From positions 818,160,396 through 818,224,395 of the forward strand of contig NC_081414.1 in NCBI RefSeq assembly GCF_030272615.1: a stretch of DNA of 64,000 nt. Reading direction: 5' to 3'. The translations under genes were made by a program, and so were the position numbers. Numbering within the stretch: the stretch's first letter is position 1; each line of letters opens with the position of its first letter. Source of the DNA: Cryptomeria japonica. Lineage: Eukaryota; Streptophyta; Pinopsida; Cupressales; Cupressaceae. The notes beneath the pieces were generated by a model, which searched no databases, was not told the DNA's origin, and saw nothing but the letters and a program-made list of their open reading frames with translations. Shown one piece after another: positions 10,550 to 21,845 of the stretch.

Positions 10550-11479
10550 CTACCTTCCTATAAGAATCGTTGCCTCAAACCAATCTATTTTAATCTCTCT
10601 GCCTAGGTCTTTACAAAAAGTCCTACTCAACAACATTCCATAACTTGCTGGAATATCAGCAACCAATATTGTGAACTTTACTCTTTTATTGGGATGAACT
10701 GCTAAAGCAACTTGAGCGTCTTTAATCTGACCAAGTAAAAGAATTTGTTTAGAATCCATTGAGAAGCATTTGCCAAAGGTTTTAGTAAGTGTGAGACCTA
10801 ATGCTTTGGCCACTGTGGAAGGCATTATATTATCTGAAGCTCTCGAATCAATAATACAGTTATTAAGTTTATAACCATTGATAAATAGGGAGACATAGAA
10901 AGGCTCAGGTTTCTGGTCAAGCACGTGTGATGGTCCTACAGATTCATTAACTGACACTTCTGATGTAAAAGCATTCATTTGTTCTGTTAACTGGGCTTCA
11001 ATATTGAATGGTAAAGACTCAAAGTTTGTCAATACATCTGAGGGCTGCAACTAAAAGTTTTCCCTCCGCACATATTTAATCAACTTTTCCAGCTCTTTGG
11101 GATTCAGCCTAAGGTATTCAGCAGGAGAGATTTGAATTTTGGATGTTTTACAAAACTCAACAATATCAAAAGGGATATCAAACTCAGGTTGCTTCAATAT
11201 TTGAACCTCTTGAACCTTTGAACCTGCTTCTGAATTTTGGTTCATAGGTTCCTTACCCTTGGTTGAATTTTTATAGGATGATGGAGTGCTTGTATTTTTA
11301 AATTGATGCTGGTTTCTAGTGAAAACAACATAAGAGGGATCTTCAAGGGTTACCAATATATCACCTCCTCTATCTGATTTAGATTCATATTCAAGGAAGT
11401 GTATTCCAGAGTCGCCAAGTTGTCCATGAATTTCATCTATCGAGCTAGGCTCATTTAGAACTTCTCCTGTGCTAAGCAT
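10550..11479 (-). pseudogene. Spacer and aspartic protease of the Tat element
   Basis: Two adjoining open stretches in one frame are separated by a single stop at 11051. The first (~140 codons) is a polar, low-complexity linker. The second holds a pepsin-like retroviral protease: FYVSLFINGY leads to the active-site loop CIIDSRASDNIMP, then SYGMLLSRTFCKDLG near the end. The conserved loop is D-S-G-A; here Gly is Arg, which should disable the enzyme. The usual role is cleavage of the gag-pol polyprotein inside the particle. It lies directly between gag and the extra RNase H domain and shares the frame of that domain. Confidence 0.8.
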
Positions 11480-11480
11480 C

Positions 11481-12558
11481 TATGCATGTCTCACCATTTT
11501 TGGACAAGAGTTACCATCATGGTCATCTGTTAAGTGAAAGACGCACATATTTCTCCTGGGAGGGGGTGCTTCAATGGCTAGTCTTTGCTGAGTTGGGGGC
11601 AATTGTAGAGCTTTATTTCCTGTTCCGGCAGGCTAATTATTAGGCCATCTTGGAATATGTTGATAAGGTTGAGGGTATGATGTATTAGCCTTGGGGAGTT
11701 GTCTCTTGAGAGAGATCATATCATTAACTAATCTTTGGATTACGGGATCAGAGGAAGTTGTGGAAGTTGATGGCTGTGAGTTAGCAGCTTGAACTTCTCT
11801 TCTCCATTGCCTGCATTGATCAGATCATCTTCTAATTCTACTGCTGTGGTTTTGGCAGTGGCTAAATCCTGGACTCTTTGCCTATGAATAAAGAAACTTA
11901 TTTCTGCAAGCATTGCATTAATGAAGAAACATTTCAAATTATCATCAAAAGGTCTCTGATTAACCGGAATCTTATGAACAATCTTGTCAAACCTTGCCAC
12001 AAAGTCTCTCATGGATTCAGGTATTTCCTTTTTCAGTTGAGCTAATTGGGCTAAAAGAGAATGGTCATCTTCTGCCACTTTAAACCTATCCTCAAACATA
12101 GTTTTCAATTCCTGCCAGTTTTTTATTACACCATTTGGCAAATGGTAGAACCAGTCAGCTGCTACTCCAGTCAATGTCTGAATAAAAAACCTTATTGCTA
12201 CATCTTCATGTTGAACCACCAACACGCCACATGCAACATTAAAAGCATTAAAATTCTCATCAACTGTAAATTTCCCATCACCATTAAACTTAGGTAAATG
12301 TTCTCTAGAACCTTTAGGTAAGGGATTCAAATTTGCTCCAAGGGCAAGTGGTCCTACTGCTGGACCCCAGGGATTATTTGCAGCCATGGGAAGGATAATA
12401 TTCAGAGGGGTAGGATTAATTACAGAGGGAAAGACAACACCATGTAAAGTCAAGGAATGGCAAATAGAAGATTGGGAAGAAACAGAAGGAGATCTTGGGG
12501 GCCTCCTTCTTGCCCTTCTTTGAGGTGTAAAGGAAGGGAAGGAATTTAGGTTTTGCAA
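11481..12558 (-). pseudogene. gag: gag of the Tat element (broken)
   Basis: The first 270 codons form one open frame. After a basic, Pro/Ser-rich N-terminus, a retrotransposon-gag core runs from LPKFNGDG through FNAFNVAC, GVAADWFYHLP and FEDRFKV to an alpha-helical end. This is the structural protein that assembles the virus-like particle. A frameshift between about 11760 and 11560 separates it from a CX2HX4HX4C zinc knuckle (11504-11545, C-V-F-H...H...C), which reads in the next frame and leads, through a TAG, into the protease section. The start is the Met after a basic tail in a region just past the primer site; the exact start is uncertain. Confidence 0.82.
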
Positions 12559-12707
12559 TTCTTCAAAACCTGAATCAACTAATCCTTCTCGCCTTTAGGA
12601 TCTAGTATATCTTCTGGTCTCCAGTGTGCTCACACCCTACAAACTTCAAAATAAACTACGAACCAATTCAAAATAACTTATGGCTATAAAACTAATCTTA
12701 TTGTTAG

Positions 12708-12727
12708 ACTCCCCACCAGAGTCGCCA
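12708..12727 (-). promoter_or_regulatory. Primer binding site, tRNA-Arg type
   Basis: Six bases inside the 5' LTR the minus strand reads TGGCGACTCTGGTGGGGA. The pattern TGGCGACTC...TGGGGA fits the complement of the 3' end of a plant tRNA-Arg plus CCA, the primer used by several Tat/Ogre-type elements. The match to tRNA-Arg is from memory of that tRNA and has a few mismatches in the middle. Confidence 0.75.
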
Positions 12728-13331
12728 AAAATCTATTGGCTAATGGATTGGATTTTTCAAAATTTATAAATAAATGCTCCTTTTGCCCAAATAGAAAACC
12801 AATGAGAACCAACAGTTGCGTAAATAATTATTATTTTACCCTCTGTATAAAGGTACAGCTACCTATATGATATTCAATGAATTTTGGATAAATTTTATCA
12901 TATAATTCACTTTTAACCAGAAAGCAAACAAAAAGGCTTCAACATTCACTTGTCAACACAACGTGAATGCTTAATGATAGATAATGAAATTCATAGTAAG
13001 ACATTAGGTTTCGAATGAAGATTAACTCACAGGATGATCAAAAATATTTGAATTCTGATTGATACTCACTCATGACTCACAGGACAAGGGGAATCAGAAT
13101 ATTCAAATGCTTTCAGCTAATTTCATTTATCAAATTGATTCACAGAGTTCAAATGAAAAATCAGAGAAAGGAACCAGATACATGAACACATAATCATTCC
13201 AACAGAAACTTTTACACATTCAAAACACACAGGTTTTCTAAAGTTGTATCATATATTCCAGTCCATTCAAAGATGGTTGTTTCACTGAAATTACAAGTAA
13301 GACCAGTCTGTTCCTTCCAATTGTTAACAAA

Positions 13332-13335
<4 letters not shown>

Positions 13336-13392
<57 letters not shown>
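13336..13392. repeat. (TA)n microsatellite, expanded in one LTR
   Basis: 57 bases of pure TA. The equivalent place in the other LTR (2538-2548) has only 11 bases, so the length changed after insertion. Confidence 0.95.
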
Positions 13393-13395
<3 letters not shown>

Positions 13396-13496
13396 GCCAA
13401 AACATCCATTACTAATATATATAGACGCGAGGCTAAATTGTCTTTTCAACAAATGAAACTAAAATTCAAGAAACAACCGCCTGTAACTAACTGAAA

Positions 13497-16400
13497 TTAA
13501 CTAAACGACCACAAGCCGTAAATAGAGCTATAATGAAAAGAACAGAAAATGGCTTCAATTGTCTCTAGGGTGTGTGTGGTGCCACATATATTTCGCCACT
13601 GCATATGAGCCACTAAGAAGTTATGAACAACCTGGTAATGTGGGAGCCCAATGTGCAGGATGAGTTGCTTCCAAACTTCTTTGTCCATACCCACTTGCGT
13701 AACTTTAATTTTGTACACTTCTAAGTGATCTGAACAGACAACTAACATAGATTCAATTCAAGCTACCCTGGTGAAGTCATCTCTGGTAAAAGACTTTGAT
13801 TCTTTAACCGAGTTTATTTTCCCTTTGAAACTTTGCACCATATCTACTGCCTGCTCGATAGCTTGTCCATCTTCCTTACGAAGTTGTACATCAATGCACT
13901 TTAAGTCTTTCTACATCACGCCAATGAGTTCTTTCACTTCTTTCAATAGCTTAATGGACTCTTTGTGACCTTGCTTTATGATTGAATTTCTCCGTTCAAT
14001 GTTCTCCTTGGACACATGTAGTACCTTGTCATCCAAATCATTTATTGCCTTTTCTGTGAGGAAGTTCATGACACCATATTTCTGCACATCTTTCATATGA
14101 ACCAATACTACAGCCCATTTTTTCCTTTCCTTCTCCCACGCCAACACCTCTGTTTCAAGCTCTTGAGTTACAGTAATAGCATCCTCGTACACCCTGACCA
14201 GATTAGCAATATAATTTGTTCCTTGCTGAATTATGGATTCAAGCCACTCCTCGAAGGTTTCCGCCAAAACATGGTTTCTCTGAACCTTATCCAACAAATT
14301 TTGGTTCATGGGTGATTTAGGATCAAAACTCTGAGAAACCTGTGATAGGGGCTGTGGACTGGGATAATGTATGGCATTCATGTACTCTGCCATCTTCTTA
14401 ACTATCTGTTTCAACTCCAATTTGTCCTTCTCATCCTTCCATGTTCTAGACAACATTCTTTTAGCGGAGGACTCTAGGTGTTTTGCATCTACAGCCCTTG
14501 AAGTAGTTCTTAAATCAATCTTTTCAACAGCAAAATCCTGCTCAGTAGCATTCTCTGGGTCTTTGTCTAAAATCGGCCTAGCCACTTCAGCTACCCAATG
14601 CCCTGTATTCTCATCTACCTCCAGTATAGCTTCTTCTTTTAGCTTCTTAGACTTAGGTGTTTTCCCGAGGCATTTACTCACCATATCCTTCATGGGTACA
14701 CTGATAGGGAATACATTACGTTTCTTACTAATTGAAACTCCCAACCACCTTGAAACATTTGGGGATACTTTTGCTGGCGGCTTCTGATATTCAGATGAAT
14801 CCAAGGTAGCCAAAGTAGTCACTTGATTGGGGCTTTCCTCAGGTTGCTCCTTTTCTTTACCTGCATCTTGATTTGTAGGGATGTTTGCTTCTGGTTCACC
14901 CATAATCACTTGCACCTCTTCACTATCAAGAACTATGATAGTTTCTTTACCTGAAATTTTTGCACCTTTCCTCTTACTTCTAGAACGGGTGACTCAAACT
15001 ATTGAGGGGCCAAATAGTGGTTCTTTAAACCTTCTGGTTTGAACCTTCTCACCTTGAGTATCAGTGACACCTACAATATCAACAATAATGTTAGAAGAAG
15101 AAATTGGTACACCAGCATGAGATTGCTCAACTGATTTCTCGGCTGAGGTAGTGGTCAGTCTTATTCCGGATCTACGGTCTCTTAACCATTTTTTTTTCTC
15201 CTTATAACATTAAAGGTTTTAGATTGAATATTTTCTTCTTCTCTCCTATCCCAGTTAATTTCAGGAATAGGTTGCTCATGAACTCTTTCATTGAACTCCG
15301 GGTCCAATACATCTTCACCTTCCTCTTCTTGTATTTATGCTATGTTCATTGGCAATTTAAAAGTAATGATTTTCCGTAAAGTAAACCTTGACCATAATCT
15401 TCTCAGGACTTCAAATTCATCACAACAATCCTCCCAGTAGTCCTCTAACTGGGGTATATGTGAAAACTTCACATCAACATTCAGGTGCTTCATTGCATAT
15501 TCTTTGCTATCAAACCCCTATTGAGCAGCATAAGGCAGCAAATTCATCTTCTTGAGTTCCACTTCTAAGGTCAACGCCTCAGAAACAGTTTTGCAACTAT
15601 AATATCTAAGTTCAACTGGGAAAATTGCTTCAGACTCACTTTTCATCCCTAATTTCTTATCAACATGAGCTAGTTGTCTGCAAACTTCCAAGAGTACATA
15701 ACTATCAAGAGCATATCTGGGCAATTTGAAAGGTTCATCTTCAAAGCCACCAATTCTAATATAAGTAAATCTAGGAAATTGAATAAAAAACTCCCATATG
15801 TGCTGACCAACTTTAATGCCTCAGGTGACATTCTATTATTCAAATTTCCCTGCAGTTCAAAAGTTAATCTTCCCACAAAGACATCATTCCATCTCAAGAA
15901 GTTTTATGTGTACCTCTGTATCTGCAAATGTGGATAGCACTCATAGACCTTCATTCCATTAACCTAAGGTTCTTGATATAATCCTGGCCGTTCTCTGATA
16001 CAAGATAAAATATAAAATAGGTATGAAGTCATATGAAAATTAGCTATTCCAACAAAATTACTCAAACCTCCGTGCAATCTTTCAGCAATTACTTGCACCC
16101 AGTCAAAGTATTTTTCACCAGCTAATAATACCTGAATGTAAAAATACATCCAGTCCTCCCAATAGAAGGCATGTGAATTCCCCTTAAGCCTATTCAAAAA
16201 AATCATGATATCCCTAACTTCTGTAATGAAATGCTCTCTTGTCAAGGGTTTAGGCAACCTAGAACCTCCCTTCTGTATCTTAAGGAGCTAGATTCTAGCA
16301 ATGATGTTCCAATAACCACTTTTCTTCTCAGAGAAAAATGCGTATGAGGTTCCTATGGACCAATCTTCATACGGCTCTTTGTGAGGAATTTCAATTGCAG

Positions 16401-17026
16401 CTATTACTGTTTCTCTGTCAATCTGCACTAGCATGTCTCCATTATTGGCTCTAATACACCGATTACTAGCATCATATCTTTTCATGCATGCATATACTAA
16501 TTCTGGGCAATGAGCAACAATTGGGAATGCGGTGACCTCATCAAGACCACTGTGAACTATCTTTCCCATCATAGAATTGGATGTTGGGTTCTTAGCCCTC
16601 TCTAGAAAATTATCTAGCTCATCTTGGATGAAGCTTGTATCATCTAACTCTGGGAGGGTACTAATCAAGCATGATGTTCGACCCAATTTTGGAAGAGTCG
16701 GTCTTATTTTTGCTTAAAATTGCGTGAATCAGACAGCATTCAACTCCGAGGCAAAGAATTACACTTTTCCAATTTCAGAACTAAAACAGAGCAGGGGAAA
16801 ATAAGCTATTGAACTCACCTGTCTTCAACATCAATCTATGAAACCCTCGGAATAACTGAGCTAAATTAGCTTCCGCGTGTCCACTCTTTGCTAATGGCAC
16901 CAATAATTGTCTTACTTGAGAAGCATCATATTTAAGGACAGAAAATACTAAAAAGAACCGACACAGACTTCGTCCCAGCTCATTCATCCGTGTAAAACCA
17001 CTTGTGATTTGATATAGTTCTGACAT
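13497..17026 (-). pseudogene. LTR-embedded accessory ORF, 5' LTR copy (frameshifted)
   Basis: Same two-exon layout as the other LTR copy, starting at the equivalent MSELYQI. Exon 1 ends at 16819. Exon 2 reads in one frame to about 15700, then shifts twice, and the coiled-coil end (14915-13497) is in another frame. The C-terminal part is better preserved here: 334 codons are open from 14915 to 13911, with long heptad-like helices. Stops include TAG at 13911-13913, where the other copy has CAG, and CAG at 15449-15451, where the other copy has TAG. Both copies are therefore decayed versions of one ORF that was intact at insertion or earlier. Confidence 0.7.
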
Positions 17027-17179
17027 GCTTATTAATTAGAAATCAACTCCACACAGTCGACATGCCTTCTCATGATTGTTTCCATAATTGCAATTTGAAA
17101 ACATGAAAACCAAGGAAAATTTTGTTTCGATCGCGCTGCCTTTTCTTCCTAAATACCATCGGGCTGATTTGAAAACACC

Positions 17180-17545
17180 GCTTTGAACCTTGAACTATTT
17201 TAAAATAAGTTCATTGGTTCAAAGTTCAATGACAAAAGATCAACATTTGCGAAGAGACAGAAAGAGACAAAAGGAACATTCAATCACACGAGAATGAACC
17301 TTGAACCTTGAACCGTTTCAAAAAAAAAAAGGTTCAATGGTTGAAGTTCAAAGTGACCACAAAACTAGTACTAAAGAGACAGCTGCAAAACACAAGACAA
17401 AAGACCGATTGAACCTTGAACCTTGAACCGGAAAGGTTCAAAGTTCAAGTTTAATGACTATGCTAATGAAGACTTAGAACTCAATCGATCGCATTTCCTT
17501 TGAACCCGAATTTTGAACTTTATAAAAGGTTCAACAGATGAGTAC
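17180..17545 (-). promoter_or_regulatory. GGTTCAA/TTGAACC palindromic array in the 5' LTR
   Basis: Same block structure as in the 3' LTR, with the palindromes kept although spacer bases differ. The A-run between one pair is two bases longer. Possible promoter or enhancer array of the element; not proven. Confidence 0.5.
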
Positions 17546-17804
17546 GAAACTCGATTGATGAAGACTTAAACTCTACGAAAATGATGACCCTTATTTTTGA
17601 TGGGCTATAAGTGGAAAAATAAAAAGGGGGGTAACAATTGGCTCTGACTGGGGAACAGGACTAGGAAGGAACTTAGAATCGCTGGTTTCGCACTAAAACA
17701 AAGACGAGGATGCAAAACAGGTAGAGCTAGACACAACAAAACTGACACAACAAAATTGAGAAAATAATACTGAGCTATGTACAGAGAATGTAGGGAATAC
17801 CTGC

Positions 17805-18276
17805 TTACAATTTGTAGAGCTTAAGGTCTTGTCCATTATAAGACAGGGGAAGAATAATACCATCCATATACATGAGCTTGAAAGAATTCGATCCCTTCAC
17901 TTCATGAATCTGAAATGGACCTTTCCACAAGGACTCAAATTTTCCATGTGCTCCCCTCGGCTCCCTTCTTTTATCCCAGAGTAGAACTTGATCTCCCTGC
18001 ATAAATTTCCTCGGCCTGGCTTTATGATCAAAAATCTGTTTAACCCGCTGTTGATGTTTCATAATGTGATCAACCAATTTTTCCCTTTCTTCTTCAATTC
18101 TAGCTAGATGCATAATCCTCCTTTCCAGTGCATTTTGAAAATGTGAATCTTCAATAACTGTCTGTAATGTAGAAGCTGCCAATTCAAGAGGAAGTGAAAG
18201 CTGAGCCCCAACACCATACACAAGTTTGAAAGGTGACATACCAATTGCTTGTTTTGGTGATGTCCTGTCTGCCCAC
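17805..18276 (-). pseudogene. Orphan integrase C-terminus in the 5' LTR, fused in frame to satellite ORF
   Basis: This segment repeats the last ~158 integrase codons without any stop, from LWADRTSPKQAIG to LYKL. It has no catalytic core because the 5' LTR starts inside the gene. Upstream across the target duplication the frame stays open into the satellite, giving a chance 195-codon ORF (17805-18392) that begins with the satellite peptide LRGHERGPYK. It is a structural consequence of the LTR boundary, not a likely gene. It is useful as the uninterrupted reference for the same codons at 6972-7443. Confidence 0.85.
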
Positions 18277-18277
18277 A

Positions 18278-18282
18278 AGACT
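18278..18282. repeat. Target site duplication AGACT, right copy
   Basis: Follows the LTR end GCCCACA and continues directly into satellite sequence TGACAATTTTTTCGCC. Confidence 0.95.
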
Positions 18283-18545
18283 GACAATTTTTTCGCCAAC
18301 CGAAAAATTGTTGCCCTAATAAAACCATAGGGCAACTTAAAATACCGAGATAGGTTTTTGTAGGGACCCCTCTCGTGGCCCCGTAGGTTCAAACGGATCT
18401 TTTGTAGGTGCCACAGATTTCGAGTTAGGGTCCATCAAAGTTTGACAATTTTGAGCACTTAGGGCACTCAAGGGACGACATCGATAGGGTATGACCCCGA
18501 GCGTTCGATCGAGTGGGGGGGCAAAATAGGAGCATGCGTAGGGTA
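18283..18545. repeat. 358-bp satellite, right remainder
   Basis: Completes the unit cut at 1935 and includes the next GACCCCGAGC landmark at 18493. The array ends abruptly after GCATGCGTAGGGTA, where another repeat starts. Confidence 0.9.
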
Positions 18546-18765
18546 TTGTTCATTAAATGAATTGTATTGTTCATGAATTGTATTGTTCATTGAATGAATT
18601 GTATTGTATTATTGATTAAATGAATTGTATTGTTCATTAAATAAATTGTATTGTATTGTTCATTAAATGAATTATATTGTTCATTAAATGAATTATATTA
18701 TTCATTATAAAAACAACACTTACGATGAAATGAAATTAATTGTATTGGTCATTAAATAGCCATTA
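18546..18765. repeat. Minisatellite of ATTGTATTGTTCATTAAATGA-like units
   Basis: About ten imperfect copies of a 14-28-base unit built from TGTATTGTTCATTAAATGAAT. Unit lengths vary. It lies at the junction of the satellite and the next region. Confidence 0.8.
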
Positions 18766-19025
18766 TTAACCATTGTTAATTATTGGAATGAAGATTAAAG
18801 ATTTCCATGATAACACCACACACAGATGAGCAACAATTTATATGATCGAATATCAACTTCTGTATATATAAAAATGTCAAATGATTACAAATGTATGTCC
18901 ATACACAAATATGGCATAAACGCCAACTGAAACAAAATGTATGTCTAAATACATGAATGTATGTCCATATACAAAATATACATGCCAACTAGACTTGTAA
19001 GCATCCCAAAACTATCTATAACATC

Positions 19026-20949
19026 CTAAGCTACTGATGGATCATCAAAATTGATCCTCTTCGCCGCACTGCTCGGCTCTGAAGGATCCTGCACAAGAAA
19101 AACAAACCACGATTAATATTAGTTATATTATATAATTCACATTCGAAAAGTTAACATAAAAATGAACTATTTAATTGAACTATTCATGTTTACCTCATCT
19201 CCACATTTTCTCTTCAACTTTGCAGGACTCTTGATGTATGTCTTTGGTAGAGGAGGTATGTTTTGAATATTTTGATACACAACCTACATATGTTCAGAAA
19301 CATGAGATTGATACAAGTTAGCATATAATTGTCACTGATAATAACGAATTATATCTACTAATCAAATAATAAAATAAACACACATCTACTCGAGGCATCT
19401 CTTCTTCTTCTTCAGGTATATTGGGTGTAGTCATCAAGGATGTGAAGCCAAGAGTTCTTTATATATATACACAACAAGTATATGAAACTATCAATCTATG
19501 TCTAGACATGTATAATCACTATAAGTTATTTAAACTATTCATTCAATCATATTTGCATTCAATTACCTTTCCCTTGTCTCCAATTGCACTACCAGATCCT
19601 AGATCACACTGCACCGTACTCGTGCTGCTTGTCCCCTACAAGAGTAAAATAAGATATACATGCAAGTTACTACATAACCTAATTAATACAAATATAAATG
19701 ATGAGCATGTATGTACAATAAAATACAAACGACTAGGTGCAATAATATATGTATCGTCAAGCTATCAAGGCCAAATGAAATGGTCGACAAGGTGCCCTCC
19801 TGAATCTGTCTCAACTCGTCCTCGGTCATCAACTGTTAAATAGACCATGTAAATAAAAATTAGTACTTAATATTATCTAATTTATAAATATTTAATTAAA
19901 ATATAACATGAACTGTGAAACACAAATCTTACCATTACATCATCAATGTATGATGACGGTGCCTCCTCGCCTCTAGAATGTGAGGACTCCCCAGGGTATC
20001 CTCCAATCTATGTAATAACCTCTGGTGCATCATGCATCTCATGCACCTTGTAATCTGCACTGTCCATAGTAGGATCAATGAGCTATCCAACTGGACCCAA
20101 GCATACGTGCCCACACATGACACAACTATGGGGCACACATATGTGTGGAGCCAAGGATGATGTGTCACTGACACTAGATGCACCACCACCATCAAGAGTA
20201 GGTTGAGCTACTGACGCAGTCTGAGAAACCAAAAGGCTACTCAAAGAGTGAATAGTCGATATGGTCCATGAAGCCACCTCACAAATGATATCAGGATGCT
20301 GAACTGCAAGTGGGGGATCAATAGGAGGAGGGGGGACATATGGACCTTGGACTACTCTGACCACCCCAGGTCTATTTTGGGGCATACCTAAACCTACACC
20401 CTGGAAAGGTTGGATGTCAAAGTAGTTCACATGTTTGTGTAAAACAAACTCAGCATACAATTTTTTTATGAAATAGAAGGGGATATCAAGATTGTTGTTG
20501 GGTGGTTTGTCGAAAACCATCCACCAACGATCCCAAAAGTTTTTCACAATCCCATCATTTGTGCACCATTTGATAGAAAGTTTTATTTTTTGGGGATCTA
20601 CAGGCTGACCAGTACGGGGATTGACAAACAATGAGGCGATTTTGGCTTTGGATATCTCAAGCTCCTTGATATCCTTATACGACAAGCCATCTGCATATTT
20701 TTCCTTCATAGAATCTCGCCACAAAAGGGCAGCATCGTGCTCCTCAGTCATGGTTTCCATACTTTTTACGATCGACGTGAGAGGATCAAACAATGGGTTT
20801 AGATGAGGGATCCTACGATATACTTCTGCAATCCCCCTCAATTCATTCAAATTTTGTGCAATCAAATCTTGAATTGACGGGGGGTTTGGCAAATGAGGGT
20901 TTGGTTGTTGCAGTTGTGGTTGGTCAGTGTTTTCATTGTTATCCCCCAT
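19026..20949 (-). pseudogene. Multi-exon gene remnant, unknown family
   Basis: The first exon (20949-19933) starts MGDNNENTDQ and is in frame for 339 codons to a GTAAGA donor, but holds two TAG stops (20083, 20008). It has a Pro/Asn-rich start, a helical middle (WRDSMKEKYADGLSYKDIKELE), an aromatic motif NFWDRWWMVF, and a Pro-rich then Ser-rich end. Small downstream exons have clear signals: one starting at 19832 after TTAACAG; 19635-19567; about 19453-19390; 19283-19194 (TGTAG acceptor, GAG/GTAAAC donor); and a last exon 19088-19026 (GTGCAG acceptor) ending FDDPSVA and TAG. The basic stretch KLKRKCGDE near the end could be a nuclear signal. A transposon accessory gene such as a TNPA-type ORF is possible. 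I do not recognise the protein, and some middle splice phases do not fit. Confidence 0.6.
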
Positions 20950-20991
20950 TTTTAACCTAATTGAATGTAAACAATTAAATTTAGTTAACAA

Positions 20992-21305
20992 ATTTAAACA
21001 ATTAGGTATTTGATTTTTTTAAAACCTAGTTTTCATGAAAAAAACCATATTTTCAATGAAAAATCAAATAAACATTCACAAAAAATACAAAAAATGAATG
21101 AAAATGATTCAAAATGATAAAATTCTTACCTCTAAATCTAGTTTTTAGCAATTTTTTGTCAAAACATCGGATATCGAATGGAGCGGATATCGGATTTTGG
21201 CGAATTCGCGTGACCCGTGAGTTAAAAATGACTCACGGGATTGTCACTGTCGAAATATAAAAGTCTTAGAAAATCGGATATCCAATTTCAACACTTAAAT
21301 TATTT
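20992..21305. other. Upstream region with GGATATC repeats
   Basis: No gene. ATCGGATATC-type words occur near 21170, 21185 and 21275, and a short inverted pair CCCGTGAGT/ACTCACGGG lies near 21212-21240. Related words (ATCGGATCC, ATCCGAT) reappear past the copia insertion near 28575-28600. They could be subterminal repeats of a DNA transposon that contains the gene next to it; no terminal inverted repeats were found. Confidence 0.35.
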
Positions 21306-21840
21306 TTAAATAACATATATAATATAATATATTATTATTATATTATATAATACGTATTGTATTATATTATATATATTATAATATAATATAATATTATATT
21401 ATATATAATATAATATAATATTATATTATATATAATATAATATAATATAATATATAATATAATATTATAATACGTATTGTATTATATTATATATATATTA
21501 TATTATATTATATTATATTATATAATATAATATATAATATTATATTATATAATATAATATATAATATTATATTATATATAATATAATATAATATTATACT
21601 ATATTATATTATAATATATAATATAATATTATATTATATTATATTATAATATTATATTATATTATATTATATTATATTATAATATAATATTATATATATA
21701 ATATAATATTGTATTATATAATACGTATTATATTATATTATATTATAATATATAATATAATACAACATTATATAATATAGAATATAATATAACATTATAT
21801 TATATAATATAATATTGTATTATATAATACGTAACATATA
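21306..21840. repeat. Extreme AT-rich satellite-like block
   Basis: More than 500 bases of almost only A and T, built from TATTATATTATA and TATAATATAATAT words, with a few ACGTATTGTATT interruptions. It continues briefly at 28533-28556 after the copia element, which inserted into it. Confidence 0.9.
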
Positions 21841-21845
21841 ATACG

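Larger units (their letters stand above)
1936..18277 (-). mobile_element. Complete Tat-type Ty3/gypsy retrotransposon (minus strand)
   Basis: A 16.3-kb element bounded by AGACT duplications and by LTRs whose ends are near-perfect inverted repeats (TGTGGGC at the 5' end, GCCAACA at the 3' end, minus strand). Reading on the minus strand: 5' LTR, tRNA-Arg-type primer site, gag, protease, additional RNase H, RT with gypsy RNase H, integrase, 3' LTR. The order RT before integrase and the YLDD active site place it in Ty3/gypsy. The added RNase H and the gag and RT style point to the Tat group. The LTRs differ at roughly 9 of 125 positions in one stretch compared by eye, so the insertion is old. Stops and frameshifts make it non-functional. 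Confidence 0.93.
12734..18277 (-). repeat. 5' LTR of the Tat element (5,544 bp)
   Basis: Second copy of the long LTR. Its outer end joins the satellite at the target duplication. Its inner end is followed after six bases by the primer site. The terminal CA of the minus strand has become TA here (plus-strand TATTGGC against TGTTGGC in the other copy). It also has a much longer TA microsatellite at 13336-13392 and a frameshifted accessory ORF, which account for the small length difference from the 3' LTR. Confidence 0.9.
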
